From Stictocephala bisonia (lineage: Eukaryota; Arthropoda; Insecta; Hemiptera; Membracidae), in contig JAQJVL010000005.1 in the NCBI GenBank assembly GCA_035578905.1, positions 124,001-188,000 of the forward strand: DNA of 64,000 nt. The letters are read 5' to 3'. A model generated the notes under the pieces. That model was not told the DNA's origin. It ran no database searches and worked only from the letters and a program-made list of their open reading frames with translations. How positions within the stretch are numbered: the stretch's first letter is position 1; each line of letters starts with the position of its first letter. The translations under genes and the position numbers were made by a program. Positions 48,031 to 60,961 of the stretch are shown one piece after another.

Positions 48031-48903
48031 CAGGGTGGGGAAAAATCCCGCACTATCCTTGTATTTTTTTTTTTTTTTTAATAAACAAGGAGGGCATTAG
48101 AGTTTTTTACAATCTCTTAAGTATTTGGTAGCTACTTTAAGGTACAATTGGTAATCATCTCACTCTAATAGGGGTCGACCTATCGAGGATATTATCAATA
48201 TTCTTAATTAAAGCCTATGGCTTGTGATACATTTTTTTAAAGGGTATACTTTAACAAACTGAATAGCACAAATCCCATCTCTATGGAGTCACCCTATCAG
48301 GAATTAGAGCATCTTGAAAATTTAAATCTTTAATGTTCAAAATGCTCTAGTTTCTGAGAGGGTGGTGCCTCAGAGATGCAATTTTTGGCGTCAAAATCAG
48401 TAACATACGACCTTTAAAATGATGTATTACTTGACTTAGGATTCTTAAAGAAATATTGGTGGTTTACGTGACTGAAGGTAGCATGGTTTTTTCCATTGAA
48501 CTTTATACCTAATGCTACATCTTTTGAAAGGTCATATGTTACTGATTTGCATGCCACAAACTGCATCTCTGAGGCACCACACTATCAGAAAATAGAGTAC
48601 TTCGAATATTACAGATTTAATTTTCAAATTGATCTAATTCCTGATAGGGTGACTCCATAGAGATGGGATTTGTGGCGTTGTGCTCTACTAATCCCGCACC
48701 TTTAAATTGATGTACTATTCGACCTATGCTCTCATTTACGATATCCTTCTGACTCCTTGCGGGCTATCCTCCTGAAAACGAAAAAAACTGTAGTTACTTC
48801 AATAAATAGCTTTATAGGTGCTGTTATGATGTACCAAGTTTAATACTTTATCTGTAATCGTTCTGAAATTATTAAGGCCGTGCGGGACTTTTTCCCTACC
48901 CCG
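48031..48903. mobile_element. Fold-back / MITE-type element, non-coding (873 bp)
   Basis: Ends CAGGGTGGGGAAAAATCCCGC and (complement) CGGGGTAGGGAAAAAGTCCCGC lie next to TA on both sides. The inner part (48267 to about 48674) is a long imperfect palindrome. CACAAATCCCATCTCTATGG and GGAGTCACCCTATCAGGAAT recur inverted, as do GCCTCAGAGATGCA and AGTAACATACGACC (as variants). No transposase is encoded. TA flanks and the CAGGG end place it with Tc1/mariner-type non-autonomous elements. Confidence 0.88.
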
Positions 48904-49235
48904 TATGTTTATAAATATTATAGACGGACAATTCTTGAAACATTAACAAAAATTGATTAAATTAATTAAAAATAACAGTTATTCCTTAAATTACAGTAAA
49001 ACTGTTTTCTCATGAGGTAAAAAAAAAAAAAAAAAAAAAAAAAATGTATGAGTTGCGAAGAAATCCGCAAACATTTTCTTGAATTGTAGTCTACACTAGT
49101 AAACTCATAGATATATTTAGTTATATTCATATTTTCTTTTATAAATAGCACAATTAATTGTACTCTTGCTGTCACAGTTTGACATTTATTCAACGATAGT
49201 TTTGTTTTATGGTTGCATACTCTCCGTGAAGGCTA
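48904..49235. other. AT-rich spacer with poly-A run
   Basis: A run of about 24 A at 49020-49043. No gene was recognised. Confidence 0.5.
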
Positions 49236-52200
49236 AATATAAGCCATATATCTTGGCTACTCGGCCCAAATTATAAAGCCACCTTTTTCAGTAACTGTCC
49301 CTATATCTTGGCTACTCGGCCCACATTATAAAGCCACCTTTTTCAGTAACTGTCCCTATATCTTGGCTACTCGGCCCACATTAATAAGCCACCTTTTTCA
49401 GTAACTGTCACTATATCTTGGCTACTCGGCCCACATTAATAAGCCACCTTTTTCAGTAACTGTCCCTATATCTTGGCTACTCGGCCCACATTAATAAGCC
49501 ACCTTTTTCAGTAACTGTCACTATATCTTGGCTACTCGGCCCACATTAATAAGCCACCTTTTTCAGTAACTGTCCCTATATCTTGGCTACTCGGCCCACA
49601 TTATAAAGCCACCTTTTTCAGTAACTGTCCCTATATCTTGGCTACTCGGCCCACATTATAAAGCCACCTTTTTCAGTAACTGTCCCTATATCTTGGCTAC
49701 TCGGCCCACATTAATAAGCCCCCTTTTTCAGTAACTGTCACTATATCTTGGCTACTCGGCCCACATTAATAAGCCACCTTTTTCAGTAACTGTCCCTATA
49801 TCTTAACTACTCGGCCCACATTAATAAGCCACCTTTTTCAGTAACTGTCCCTATAACTTGGCTACTCGGCCCACATTAATAAGCCACCTTGTTCAGTAAC
49901 TGTCCCTATATCTTGGCTACTCGGCCCACATTAATAAGCCACCTTGTTCAGTAACTGTCCCTATATCTTGGCTACTCGGCCCACATTAATAAGCCACCTT
50001 TTTCATTAACTGTCCCTATATCTTGGCTACTCGGCCCACATTAATAAGCCACCTTTTTCAGTAACTGTCCCTATATCTTCGCTTCTAGGGCCACATTAAT
50101 GAGCTACCTTGTTCAGTAACTGTCCCTATATCTTGGCTACTCGGCCCACAATAATGAGCCACCTTTTTCAGTAACTGTTCCTATATCTTGGCTACTCGGC
50201 CCACATTATTGAGCCACTTTTTTCAGTAACTGTCCCTATATCTTGGCTACTCGGCCCACATTAATAAGCCACCTTTTTCAGTAACTGTCCCTATATCTTG
50301 GCTACTCGGCCCACATTAATAAGCCACCTTTTTCAGTAACTGTCCCTATAACTTGGCTACTCGGCCCACATTAAAAAGCCACCTTTTTCAGTAACTGTCC
50401 CTATATCTTGGCTACTCGGCCCACATTAATAAGCCAACTTTTTCAGTAACTGTCCCTATATCTTGGCTTCTAGGGCCACATTAATGAGCTACCTTGTTCA
50501 GTAACTGTCCCGATATCTTGATCTTGACCGTACTAGGGATATATTAATGAGCTACCTTGTTCAGTAACTGTCCCTATATCTTGGCTACTCAGCCCACATT
50601 AATGAGCTACCTTGTTCAGTAACTGTCCCTACATCTTGATCTTGGCCGTACTAGGGATACATTAATGAGCTACTTTGTTCAGTAACTGTCCCTATATCTT
50701 GGCTACTCGGCCCATATTAATGAGCTACCTTGTTCAGTAACTGTCCCTACATCTTGATCTTGGCCGTACTAGGGCCACATTAATGAGCTACCTTATTCAG
50801 TAACTGTCCCGATATCTTGATCTTGGCCGTACTAGGGACACATTAATGAGCCACCTTGTTCAGTAACTGCCTTATATCTTGATCTTGGCCGTACTAGGGC
50901 CACATTAATGAGCTACCTTGTTCAGTAACTGTCCCTACATCTTGGTCTTGGCCGTACTAGGGCCACATTGATGAGCTACCTTGTTCAGTAACTGTTCCTA
51001 TATCTTGGTCTTGGCCTTACTAGGGCCACATTCATGAGGTACCTTGTTCAGTATCTGTCCCTACATCTTGATATTGGCCGTACTAGGGACACATTAATTA
51101 GCTACCTTGTTCAGTAACTGTCCTTATATCTTGGTCTTGGCCGTACTAGGGCCACATTAATAAGCTACCTTGTTCAGTAACTGTCCCTATATCTTGGCTA
51201 CTCGGCCCACATTAATAAGCCACCTTGTTCAGTAACTGTCCCTATATCTAGGCTACTCGGCCCACATTAATAAGCACCTTTTTCAGTAACCGTCCCTATA
51301 TCTTGGCTTCTAGGGCCACATTAATGAGCTACCTTGTTCAGTAACTGTCCCGATATCTTGATCTTGGCCGTACTAGGGATACATTAATGAGCTACCTTGT
51401 TCAGTAACTGTCCCTACATCTTGATCTTGGCCGTACTAGGGCCACATTAATGAGCTACCTTATTCAGTAACTGTCCCGATATCTTGATCTTGGCCGTAAT
51501 AGGGCCACATTAATGAGCCACCTTGTTCAGTAACTGTCCCTACATTTTGATCTTGGCCGTACTAGGGCCACATTAATGAGCTACCTTATTCAGTAACTGT
51601 CCCGATATCTTGATCTTTGCCGTACTAGGGACACATTAATGAGCCACCTTGTTCAGTAACTGCCTTATATCTTGGTCTTGGCCGTACTAGGGCCACATTC
51701 ATGAGCTACCTTGTTCAGTGACCGTCCCTATATCTTGATCTGGGCCGTACTAGGGCCATATTAATGAGCTACCTTGTTCAGTAACTGTCCTTATATCTTG
51801 GCCTTGGCCGTACCTGGGCCACATTCATGAGCTACCTTGTTCAGTAACTGTCCCTATGTCTTGGTCTTGGCCGTACTAGGGCCACATTCATGAGGTACCT
51901 TCTTCAGTAACTGTCCCTACATCTTGATATTGGCCGTACTAGGGACTCATTAATTAGCTACCTTGTTCAGTAACTGTCCTTATATCTTGGTCTTGGCCGT
52001 ACTAGGGCCACATTAATGAGCTAACTTGTTCAGTAACTGTCCTTATATTTTGGTCTTGGCCTTACTAGGGCCACATTAATGAGCTATCTTGTTCAGTAAC
52101 TGTCCCTATATCTTGGCTACTCGGCCCACATTAATAAGCCACCTTGTTCAGTAACTGTCCCTATATCAAGGCTACTCGGCCCACATTAATAAGCCACCTT

Positions 52201-53720
52201 TTTCAGTAACTGTCCCTATATCTTGGTTTCTAGGGCCACATTAATGAGCTACCTTGTTCAGTTACTGTCCCGATATCTTGATCTTGGCCGTACTAGGGAA
52301 ACATTTATGAGCTACCTTATTCAGTAACTGTCCCTACATCTTGATCTTGGCCGTACTAAGGCTACATTAATGAGCTACCTTATTCAGTAACTGTCCCGAT
52401 ATCTTGATCTCGGCCCTACTCGGCCCACATTAATAAGCCACCTTGTTCAGTAACTGTCCCTATATCTTGGTTACTAGGGCCACATTAATGAGCTACCTTA
52501 TTCAGTATCTGTCCCGATATCTTCATCTTGGCCGTACTAGGGACACATTAATGAACCACCTTGTTCAGTAACTGTCCTTATATCTTGGCCTTGGCCGTAC
52601 CTGGCCACATTCATGAGCTACCTTGTTCAGTAACTGTCCCTATATCTTGATCTGGGCCGTACTAGGGCCACATTAATAAATGAGCTACCTTGTTCAGTAA
52701 CTGTCCTTATATCTTGGTCTTGGCCGTACTAGGGCCACATTAATGAGCTACCTTGTTCAGTAACTGTCCCTATATCTTGATCTTGGCCGTACTAGGGACA
52801 CATTAAAGAGCCACCATGTTCAGTAACTGTTCCTATATCTTGATCTTGGCCGTACTAGGGCCACATTCATGAGCTACCTTGTTCAGTAACTATCCCTATA
52901 TCTTGATCTTGGCCGTACTAGGGCCACATTCATGAGCTAGCTTGTTCAGTAACTGTCCCTATATCTTGGTCATGGCCGTACTAGGGCCACATTCATGAGC
53001 TACCTTGTTCAGTAACTGTCCCTTTATATTGGTCTTGGCCGTACTAGGGCCACATTCATGAGCTACCATGTTCAGTAACTGTCCCTATATCTTGATCTTG
53101 GCCATACTAGGACCACATTCATGAGCTACCATGTTCTGTAACTGTCCCTATATCTTGGTCTTGGCCGTACTAGCGCCACATTCATGAGCTACCATGTTCA
53201 GTAATTGTCCCTATATCTTGGTCTTGGCCGTACTAGGGACACATTAATAAGCTAACATGTTCAGTAACTGTCCCTATATCTTGATCTTGGCCGTACTAGG
53301 GACACTTTCATGAGCTACCTTGTTCAGTAACTGTCCCTATATCTTGGTCTTGGCCGTACTAGGGCCACATTCATGAGCTACCTTGTTCAGTAACTTGGAC
53401 TATATCTTGGTCTTGGTCGTACTAGGGCCACATTCATGAGCCACCTTGTTCAGTAAATGTCCCCATATCTTGATCCTGGCCGTACTGGGGCCACATTAAT
53501 GAGCTACCTTATTCTGTAACTGTCCCTATATCTTGGGCTTTTGCCGTACTAGGATCACATTTTTGAGCTACGTAGTTCAATCAGTTTTCCCTGTATTGTA
53601 CATACTCTGGCCACATAAGCTAGCGTCCCTATGTGTTGCCCGTACTAGGTTCATATTTATGAGCTACCTTGTTCAGTAACTGTCCTTGGCTCGTGCCTCT
53701 ACTCGTCCCACATTAATGAG
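49236..53720. repeat. Satellite array with two unit types (55 bp and 63 bp), about 75 copies
   Basis: Type A (55 bp) reads CTATATCTTGGCTACTCGGC, CCACATTAATAAGCCACCTT, TTTCAGTAACTGTCC and dominates 49236-50500. Type B (63 bp) reads CTATATCTTGATCTTGGCCG, TACTAGGGCCACATTAATGA, GCTACCTTGTTCAGTAACTG, TCC and dominates after 50500. Short blocks of type A return at about 51185-51290 and 52110-52200. The types share CACATTAATRAGC and TTCAGTAACTGTCC and differ by an 8-bp indel in between. The right edge decays from about 53520. No conserved open frame. Confidence 0.96.
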
Positions 53721-55480
53721 CTAACTAGTTCATTATTCGACCTTGTCTTGTCTCTTCTACCATACACCGGGTACGTTTAAACCAAGATAACTGAGCTAAT
53801 AGACCTACGTGTATTTGTGATGGCATTCATTAAGAGGCTAACATTGTATTTCGCATAATTTATTTTAGAAGTTTTGCAGAATGTAAACAGAGACGCTTGA
53901 ACTTAGTTTTTCATATGGAAAATGTTCACTTTATATGTATACTTCCTAAATTTTTTACATTATATCCCATTTTCTTGTCTAGCTATAGATAGTATGGATG
54001 ATCATTAGATGATTGGTCATTTACTTACATTGTCATTATACTAAGATAATTGTCTATGGAATATTAGTTTTTAGAGATACGTTTTTTAATTTTAATTTAT
54101 ACTTGATTAAATGTGACCTGAATTCTTTTGGTTATTAATTTTCATTTATAAAATAAATTTATTGTTGTGTTCCAAACATGTGATAAATAAATACGTAGTT
54201 AATAATATAAAGTAAGCTACGATATACTGTTTAATGAAGACGCAATACTGTGTTAGAAAATAAGCCACTGTAAATCTAGGGAAATGTTATAGTAGGATGG
54301 GACGCTTTGTTTGATGGGACGGCCGCTGGCACCTCGCGTTTCTGGCTCCTGGCAAACTACCATTATAGGCCAGGGCGAAGCTTATTTTCGGAGGGAATTC
54401 TCATCGTCCGTCGCCTGATGTCAGTTTTGCGAACAATAGGGTTGCTCTGTTAAAGTATATATTCCAATATTCGAAGGATATTTTAAATTATTGTAAGAGA
54501 TCATGAACTCCGAAGAGGTTCGTGTTTATGCTTGTGGCAGGCTTCTCGCTGAACGCTTTTTATCTAGAACAGTTTATGCGTAAAAAAATGTGATTAATTA
54601 GCGAATTTAGATTAAGACGTGCAGAAAATGGGCTTTAAGACAAATATTAATTGGTCATAAACCACCAGAAAGGATAAGAACATATAAATGAAAGCTACGA
54701 AACGAACTAGGCCCAATTGACTTATTTTGTTTCTATGTTTGTCGGTAGCAAGGATGCAACTGCTCAGACCTTTCACATATTCATAACACTGTTTGCATTT
54801 AAATAAGTGCGCCACCTTAGCGGACAGGGACGGGGACAAGCGTCAAGGCTAGAACACTTGTGGATGTTTAAAATAGAGTGTTACCGCGCGTGAGCCAGGC
54901 ACGTCTAGCATATTTCTGCCTGGCTGTCTTCCTCGCATACATTAACTATCTAACAGTAACAATACTAATAAAATAAAACAATATGAAAAGTGAATAGGTG
55001 TCGCTTGCTCTCAATATAAAACATAATATTAACAAATAATACGGCAAAACTAAGCCAGAAGTAAAAAAGCCTAATATTAAAGTGTTGGGGATTCTATTTG
55101 CAAAAATTGTCACGATAGTAATAATATTTTTTGATATAATAAAAGAAATGGCACGACCGTTACTTCCTGTTCGAAACTAACATTTAATCTTCTTTAATGT
55201 TATTACTGAATTCAATGTTTTTACTAACATTACTCTGTAAATTATTAATAGTTTTCATTTTCATCTACTTTGAGGATTTCAGGTTACTCTAAGACGAAGA
55301 AAAGCACAACTCAACCAATTACAAAATTACCAATTAGTAAATTTTGAGACTTTCTTTCCAGATTAGACCTAGTAAAGTCGGCATTGTTACAAGACTACTT
55401 GAAATATTTCAACTATTTTTTTCTGTGCCAATTAATGAGACACGACAATATAAACAGCCGGGATCCCGTGAGACTACATA
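53721..55480. other. Intergenic stretch
   Basis: No gene was recognised. A GC-rich patch at 54300-54430 is unassigned. A perfect 10-bp hairpin, AGCCAGGCA...TGCCTGGCT, lies at about 54892-54925. Confidence 0.4.
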
Positions 55481-57248
55481 TCCGCGTGTGTAGTCTATAA
55501 ACCAATCTGTGGGCCATACGGTCTTTAGGCTCTCTAATTAATCATACACAATCCCCAGGATTCACTGCCAAACCGTAAACAATCAGGTGGACTTTCTTCT
55601 GAGCCATACCGCAGAGATGAAGGAAACGCAGGTTGCATCCAATAGTGCGCTAAATGTGTGTTGATTAGTTATTTCTCCACTTGTTATAACCTCCATTATT
55701 ATCCCTAAATCCTCAAGGATGAACATAGTAATTATTACTATAGATGTATAAAGATGTGCATCAGTTCTAATCTACTTAAAACTACCACCAGAGCCGTTCG
55801 CAATGGCTATAAGTAAGAGACCTCTACCTTATATTACCTCTGTGGTCATACTCAATCTGTAGGCTCCCTAGTATATCATACACAATCCCATAGATTCTCT
55901 GCCAAATATATACTCTGTGTATACAATCCCGTAGAATTCTTACTTGGCCATACTCAATCTTTGGTACCTATATTGGACCATCTCCAATCTGTGGGGTCTC
56001 TACTGGACATATACAATACCGTGGGCTCCCTCATGAACCATATACAATGTGTGGCGTATCTACTGGACATATACAATACCGTGGGCTCCCTCATGAACCA
56101 TATACAATGTGTGGGGTATCTACTGGACATATACAATACCGTGGGCTCCCTCATGAACCATATACAATGTGTGGGGTATCTACTGGACATATACAATACC
56201 GTGGGCTCCCTCATGAACCATATACAATGTGTGGGGTATCTACTGGACATATACAATACCGTGGGCTCCCTCATGAACCATATACAATGTGTGGGGTATC
56301 TACTGGACATATACAATACCGTGGGCTCCCTCATGAACCATATACAATGTGTGGGGTATCTACTGGACATATACAATACCGTGGGCTCCCTCATGAACCA
56401 TATACAATGTGTGGGGTATCTACTGGACATATACAATACCGTGGGCTCCCTCATGAACCATATACAATCTGTGGGGTCTCTACTGGATATATACAATACC
56501 TTGGGCTCCCTACCGTGGGCTCCCTCATGAACCATTTACAATGTGTGGGGTATCTACTGGACATATACAATACCGTGGGCTCTCTCATGAACCATATACA
56601 ATGTGTGGGGTATCTACTGGACATATACAATACCTTGGGCTCCCTCATGAACCATATACAATGTGTGGAGTATCTACTGGACATATACAATACCTTGGGC
56701 TCTCTCATGAACCATATACAATGTGTGGGGTATCTACTGGACATATACAATACCGTGGGCTCCCTCATGAACCATATACAATGTGTGGGGTATCTACTGG
56801 ACATATACAATACCGTGGGCTCTCTCATGAACCATATACAATGTGTGGGGTATCTACTGAACATATACAATACCGTGGGCTCCCTTATGAACCACATACA
56901 ATGTGTGGGGTATCTACTGGACATATACAATACCTTGGGCTCTCTCATGAACCATCTCCAATCTGTGGGGTCTCTACTGGACATATACAATACCGTGGGC
57001 TCCCTTATGAACCACATACAATGTGTGGGGTATCTACTGGACATATACAATACCTTGGGCTCTCTCATGAACCATCTCCAATCTGTGGGGTCTCTACTGG
57101 ACATATACAATACCTTGGGCTCTCTCATGAATTATATACAATGTGTGGGGTATCTACTGGACATATACAATACCGTGGGCTCCCTCATGAACCATATACA
57201 ATGTGTGGGGTATCTACTGGACATATACAATACCGTGGGTTCCCAAAA
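55481..57248. repeat. Satellite, 60-bp unit, about 21 good copies with decayed left edge
   Basis: From about 55960 to 57245 the unit is 60 bp (CATATACAATGTGTGGGGTA, TCTACTGGACATATACAATA, CCGTGGGCTCCCTCATGAAC), with one shorter irregular unit near 56500. Copies at 56040-56460 are nearly identical. Later ones alternate CCGTGGGCTCC and CTTGGGCTCT. Left of 55960 older, irregular copies can be followed to about 55480. Since 60 is a multiple of three, frames of up to 410 codons stay open. They are not genes. Confidence 0.95.
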
Positions 57249-59825
57249 TGAACCACACGTGAATAAAAAAAAAATGTAATAAATTGAACAACATTATCAG
57301 ATGCTGTTTTATCTTTAAGAATCTGGGAAAGTGAACATTTGATGTTCACAGCGTAAACAAACGTAGTGGTGCAATTGAGCCTGCGCACTCGCAGGCGCAC
57401 CGTCATCATAGTGAATGAAATACAGGAAGGAAATAAACATGAATAGTACCTCACTGATGCCATCACCACGGTTGAGTCGCTCACCCAAGGCCGTCTGGAG
57501 TGGCAAACTGGTGGCGTAGGCTTTCATACTGACTCACTTTCTACATAGCCTATTAATTTCATGATGTCATTCTACAATTATTTGCTGCCTCAGTGTGGGT
57601 GAGGTCGTGGGTGGGTGGGTGTTCCAGTCAAATAGTAAGGTCTGTCGGCTAGGCGGTTAACTCAACGGTAAAGATACTTTACACAATGGTAATTGTCTGA
57701 TGAATATAGTTTTATCGTGAATGGGTAGGTATGAGACTAAGCTAAGGCAAAAGTGGTTGTGTGTCAATATTACCGCCAGCCCTCGACAGGCTGGTAAGAG
57801 AAGGGCAATATGGATATAGTACGGTACTTATGTCATACGGTCTTCAGGTGTTTGCCTATCTCTCCCCTACACAGAGTAGCCACTCACCCCTACACGCAGG
57901 TTTATAAGAGAAGGATGAAGGTATTAAAATGTGCTGCCACATAATATTAAACGCACCAGCTTGTTAGTTACCTGACTTGTAGTAAAATCATTACTGTCTT
58001 TTAACGATTTCTTTGATTGAGTTTCAATTTCTTTCCTTAATGTCTTTCCAAGAAAACCCATTAAAGTTTGTTTTTACCACTGTTTTTTTTTGTTCTGCGA
58101 ATTTTTGTTCAAATAATAGTATACTTTATTAATTATTTTAGAAATAATTTCTTATTATAAAATCAAAGCATTCTACGTTTCTTCTCTACTTTTCTACCAG
58201 GTAGTGTCATTGGAGAAATTGGTTCTCGAACTAGTCAGTGGCGGTCCTATCTACCATAGGGCCTCCTCCCCCTCTGGCCAGTTGAACTTGTGTGAGGCCC
58301 AGCTACACTAGCTGAGTGTGAGTTTAGTCTCACAGTAAACAGTTATACGCTGATCTCAGGATCCTTGTAAATCTGTCATTCAAGTTATTGAAAAATCTAG
58401 GTTGTGAAGTCTACTTGCAATACTAGAACATCTGATCACTGGATCATATACACCAAAGTACATTTAGTTCTACACACCCGTCCACTTCTCCTAGCTTCGG
58501 AAACTTGCACACCATCCATGAGAGGAGTTTCCTTGATACGGCCTCGACTGCTGCATTTGTGTACACCCCGGTTCCTATTCCAGATAACATCGGCATACCG
58601 ACCTGGAAACACCAGTGATGGTTTTTTTATCGTTTGAGCCTAAGCTTGTTTGCTAGACTTCAAAATTATAGTTCGTGGAGAAGTTGGATACTTTGAATTT
58701 GACAGACATTGAGTGAGTATGCCAAGCTTTATTATTATGGATAGGTGTAGATATACTTTGTTTTCAAAGTTGTGGTATTCCGCGAATTATTATTTTATGT
58801 ACATATTACGTACGTTCAGACTAGTTACATACGTCCATCACTATCAAGGTTACTTTTCACTGATTCTTCAACCTCTATTTTGTAATTTCAGTTTTCTGTA
58901 TAAAGCAGTATGCACACATTGAGATTTTTCTCGATACATGTCTCATGAATAGAATATGTTTATAGACATATATCTTGTCTCTAGTAGCTTACATGAGCGA
59001 CAAGATATAAATGTCTCATGAGACAGGTCTCAGTAACAAGAGCGACAAATCTTACCGAGTGTTGGTATGTTCTGGTCTCATCCACTCAGTCTCAGAATTG
59101 CTCTCGGTATCTGCGGATTTTGTTAGACCGTGCAAAACAAGGTTCATGTCTCATGAGACCTGTTTACTGAGACTCGTCTCGAGACGTTTCAACATGTGAT
59201 GACCACGTGAGATAAGATACATATACCATGAGTTCTAGTTTATAAGACCTATCTTGAGACAGTATCCAACATAGACGCTATGTCAGCCACTTGAAACAAG
59301 ATACATGTACCATGAGAGCTGGTTCCTTAGACAAATCTCATCATGTGTAGGCCGCTTAAGGTTGTATAAACAAAACCCGTTTGTATGGTCCATAATCCAA
59401 TCCATATTGGACCAGTAAATCACTTATCAGAAAGCACATCTAGATCTTTGTACGACACACACGTGTTTGTTCTATAGCAATGTCCGTGTGGAAATAAACC
59501 AGATTTCATACTTGCTGTTCTAATGAGAAATTATCGCTATTTTTTGTTTCTCTTCTTATTTTAGGGTCAGCGTTGAATTGCATAACTTATAAATGTCCCC
59601 TTTATAAGTTCTTTTTGCTACAGTTCAGCGATAGCAAAAACTTAACAACTGAGAGTAGTCTGAATGCAGTATAATACATAATAAAAATTCGTTTGTTTTG
59701 GGTTATTAAATTAACAGTTAGTCTCTGTCCCGGTACGATTGACGGAAACTCTGAATATAATTCAATCACAGTGTAGAAAATGTATATTGAAACTCTTTTA
59801 ATAAGTAATGATTTCTGCGGCTATA
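57249..59825. other. Intergenic stretch with weak repeats
   Basis: No gene was recognised. Around 58925-59370 phrases such as AGATACATGTACCATGAGA, TGTCTCATGAGAC and AGACCTATCTTGAGAC recur at irregular spacing, suggesting an old tandem repeat. A 77-codon open frame at 58404-58637 has no recognisable domain. Confidence 0.35.
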
Positions 59826-60308
59826 CAGGGTGTCCAGCTTCGACTGTCGCATATTTACTCTGTACCCAGGCGACAATGCTTTCAGTTATAAAAAAAGTTT
59901 TCTCTGTTATTATCACTCAACCTTTTAAACTGACATCTGGTTGGATTTGGCGTAATTTAGTCTACAAATTTGACATTTTGAAGTTTTTAGGTAAAATGTA
60001 TAGTTTTTTCGTATATTTGACTTTAACACTTTTAGACAGCCACCATTTTTAAACCGATAATTTTAGACATACAGCTTTTCAAGTGATGTGTCTTTTAAAA
60101 GATCAACTTTCATACAAAGATTCAGTATTGTTTGTCAAACGGTTTTTGAGGTATTCAAATTTTTACAAAAAAAAAAAAAAAAAAAAAAATTTACAGACAC
60201 ACAGACTGAAAACTAACCAAGGTAGGACAGATGTTATGTGGCATTATTTGCTTGTTGACCTGACAAACAATCATCTAAAATATGCAACAGTCTAAGCTGG
60301 ACACCCTG
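59826..60308. mobile_element. MITE with 32-bp inverted ends, TA target (483 bp)
   Basis: Ends CAGGGTGTCCAGCTTCGACT and (complement) CAGGGTGTCCAGCTTAGACT continue to about 32 bases with three differences. TA lies at 59824-59825 and 60309-60310. The interior is non-coding with a poly-A run at about 60167-60189. It is typical of non-autonomous Tc1/mariner derivatives. Confidence 0.93.
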
Positions 60309-60960
60309 TATATTGTTATTTAAAGTACAGTTATTTATGTGGATTTGACCTTCCTTTGATAACCACAAAATTTGAAAATAAATTGTACGAGTAAATCATA
60401 TTGTATACGATAAAGTGTTTTAAAATAAACACATTTACTGATGTTATTAAAAGTTTAGCTATTTGTTTGCCAATAACTGAATAAATACAAGTGCGGTAGT
60501 AAAATATTGTCAAATTAATTTTCAATTTATCACAAACAAAAATTTTAAGGGCGTGTTGTGTTCATCTGGAACAAAAGTATTGTTTCATAGTTGAAACATT
60601 CAATATGGGAACCGCGCTCCTGTCGTTACAATATTCAGCACATGAAATTACCATGAAAAATGTCTTTCAAACGACCATATCACAATCAATCTTAAAGTAT
60701 TTTGATCATTTAAAATTCAAGATGGAAGCAATGCCTGCTTTCGTCTTTGTAATCACAATCTGACGCTGAGATCGCCACTTTGCTCTTTGTACACTACTGA
60801 TGTTCAAAATTTGGTTAAATACAAAGCAGTCATCCTTTAAAAATATGTAACTAAAAGATAGTTGATGATAGACTTCAATAGACTCCTGCTGAATCCTTGA
60901 CCAGCTCTGCTGGATAGATAGCGTCAAAGAGAGAAAAAAACTTTTTATAAAACATTTATA
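60309..60960. other. AT-rich intergenic stretch
   Basis: No gene was recognised. Confidence 0.4.
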
Positions 60961-60961
60961 C

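Noticed and set aside
56047..57279. 410-codon frame and others in the 60-bp array
   Set aside because: Sixty is divisible by three and several frames are open on both strands; no domain.
57185..57527. Minus-strand frames of 70-99 codons after the 60-bp array
   Set aside because: No domain, no start context, and part of one lies in the satellite.
58404..58637. 77-codon frame as a host exon
   Set aside because: No recognisable domain and no flanking splice pair that I could defend.
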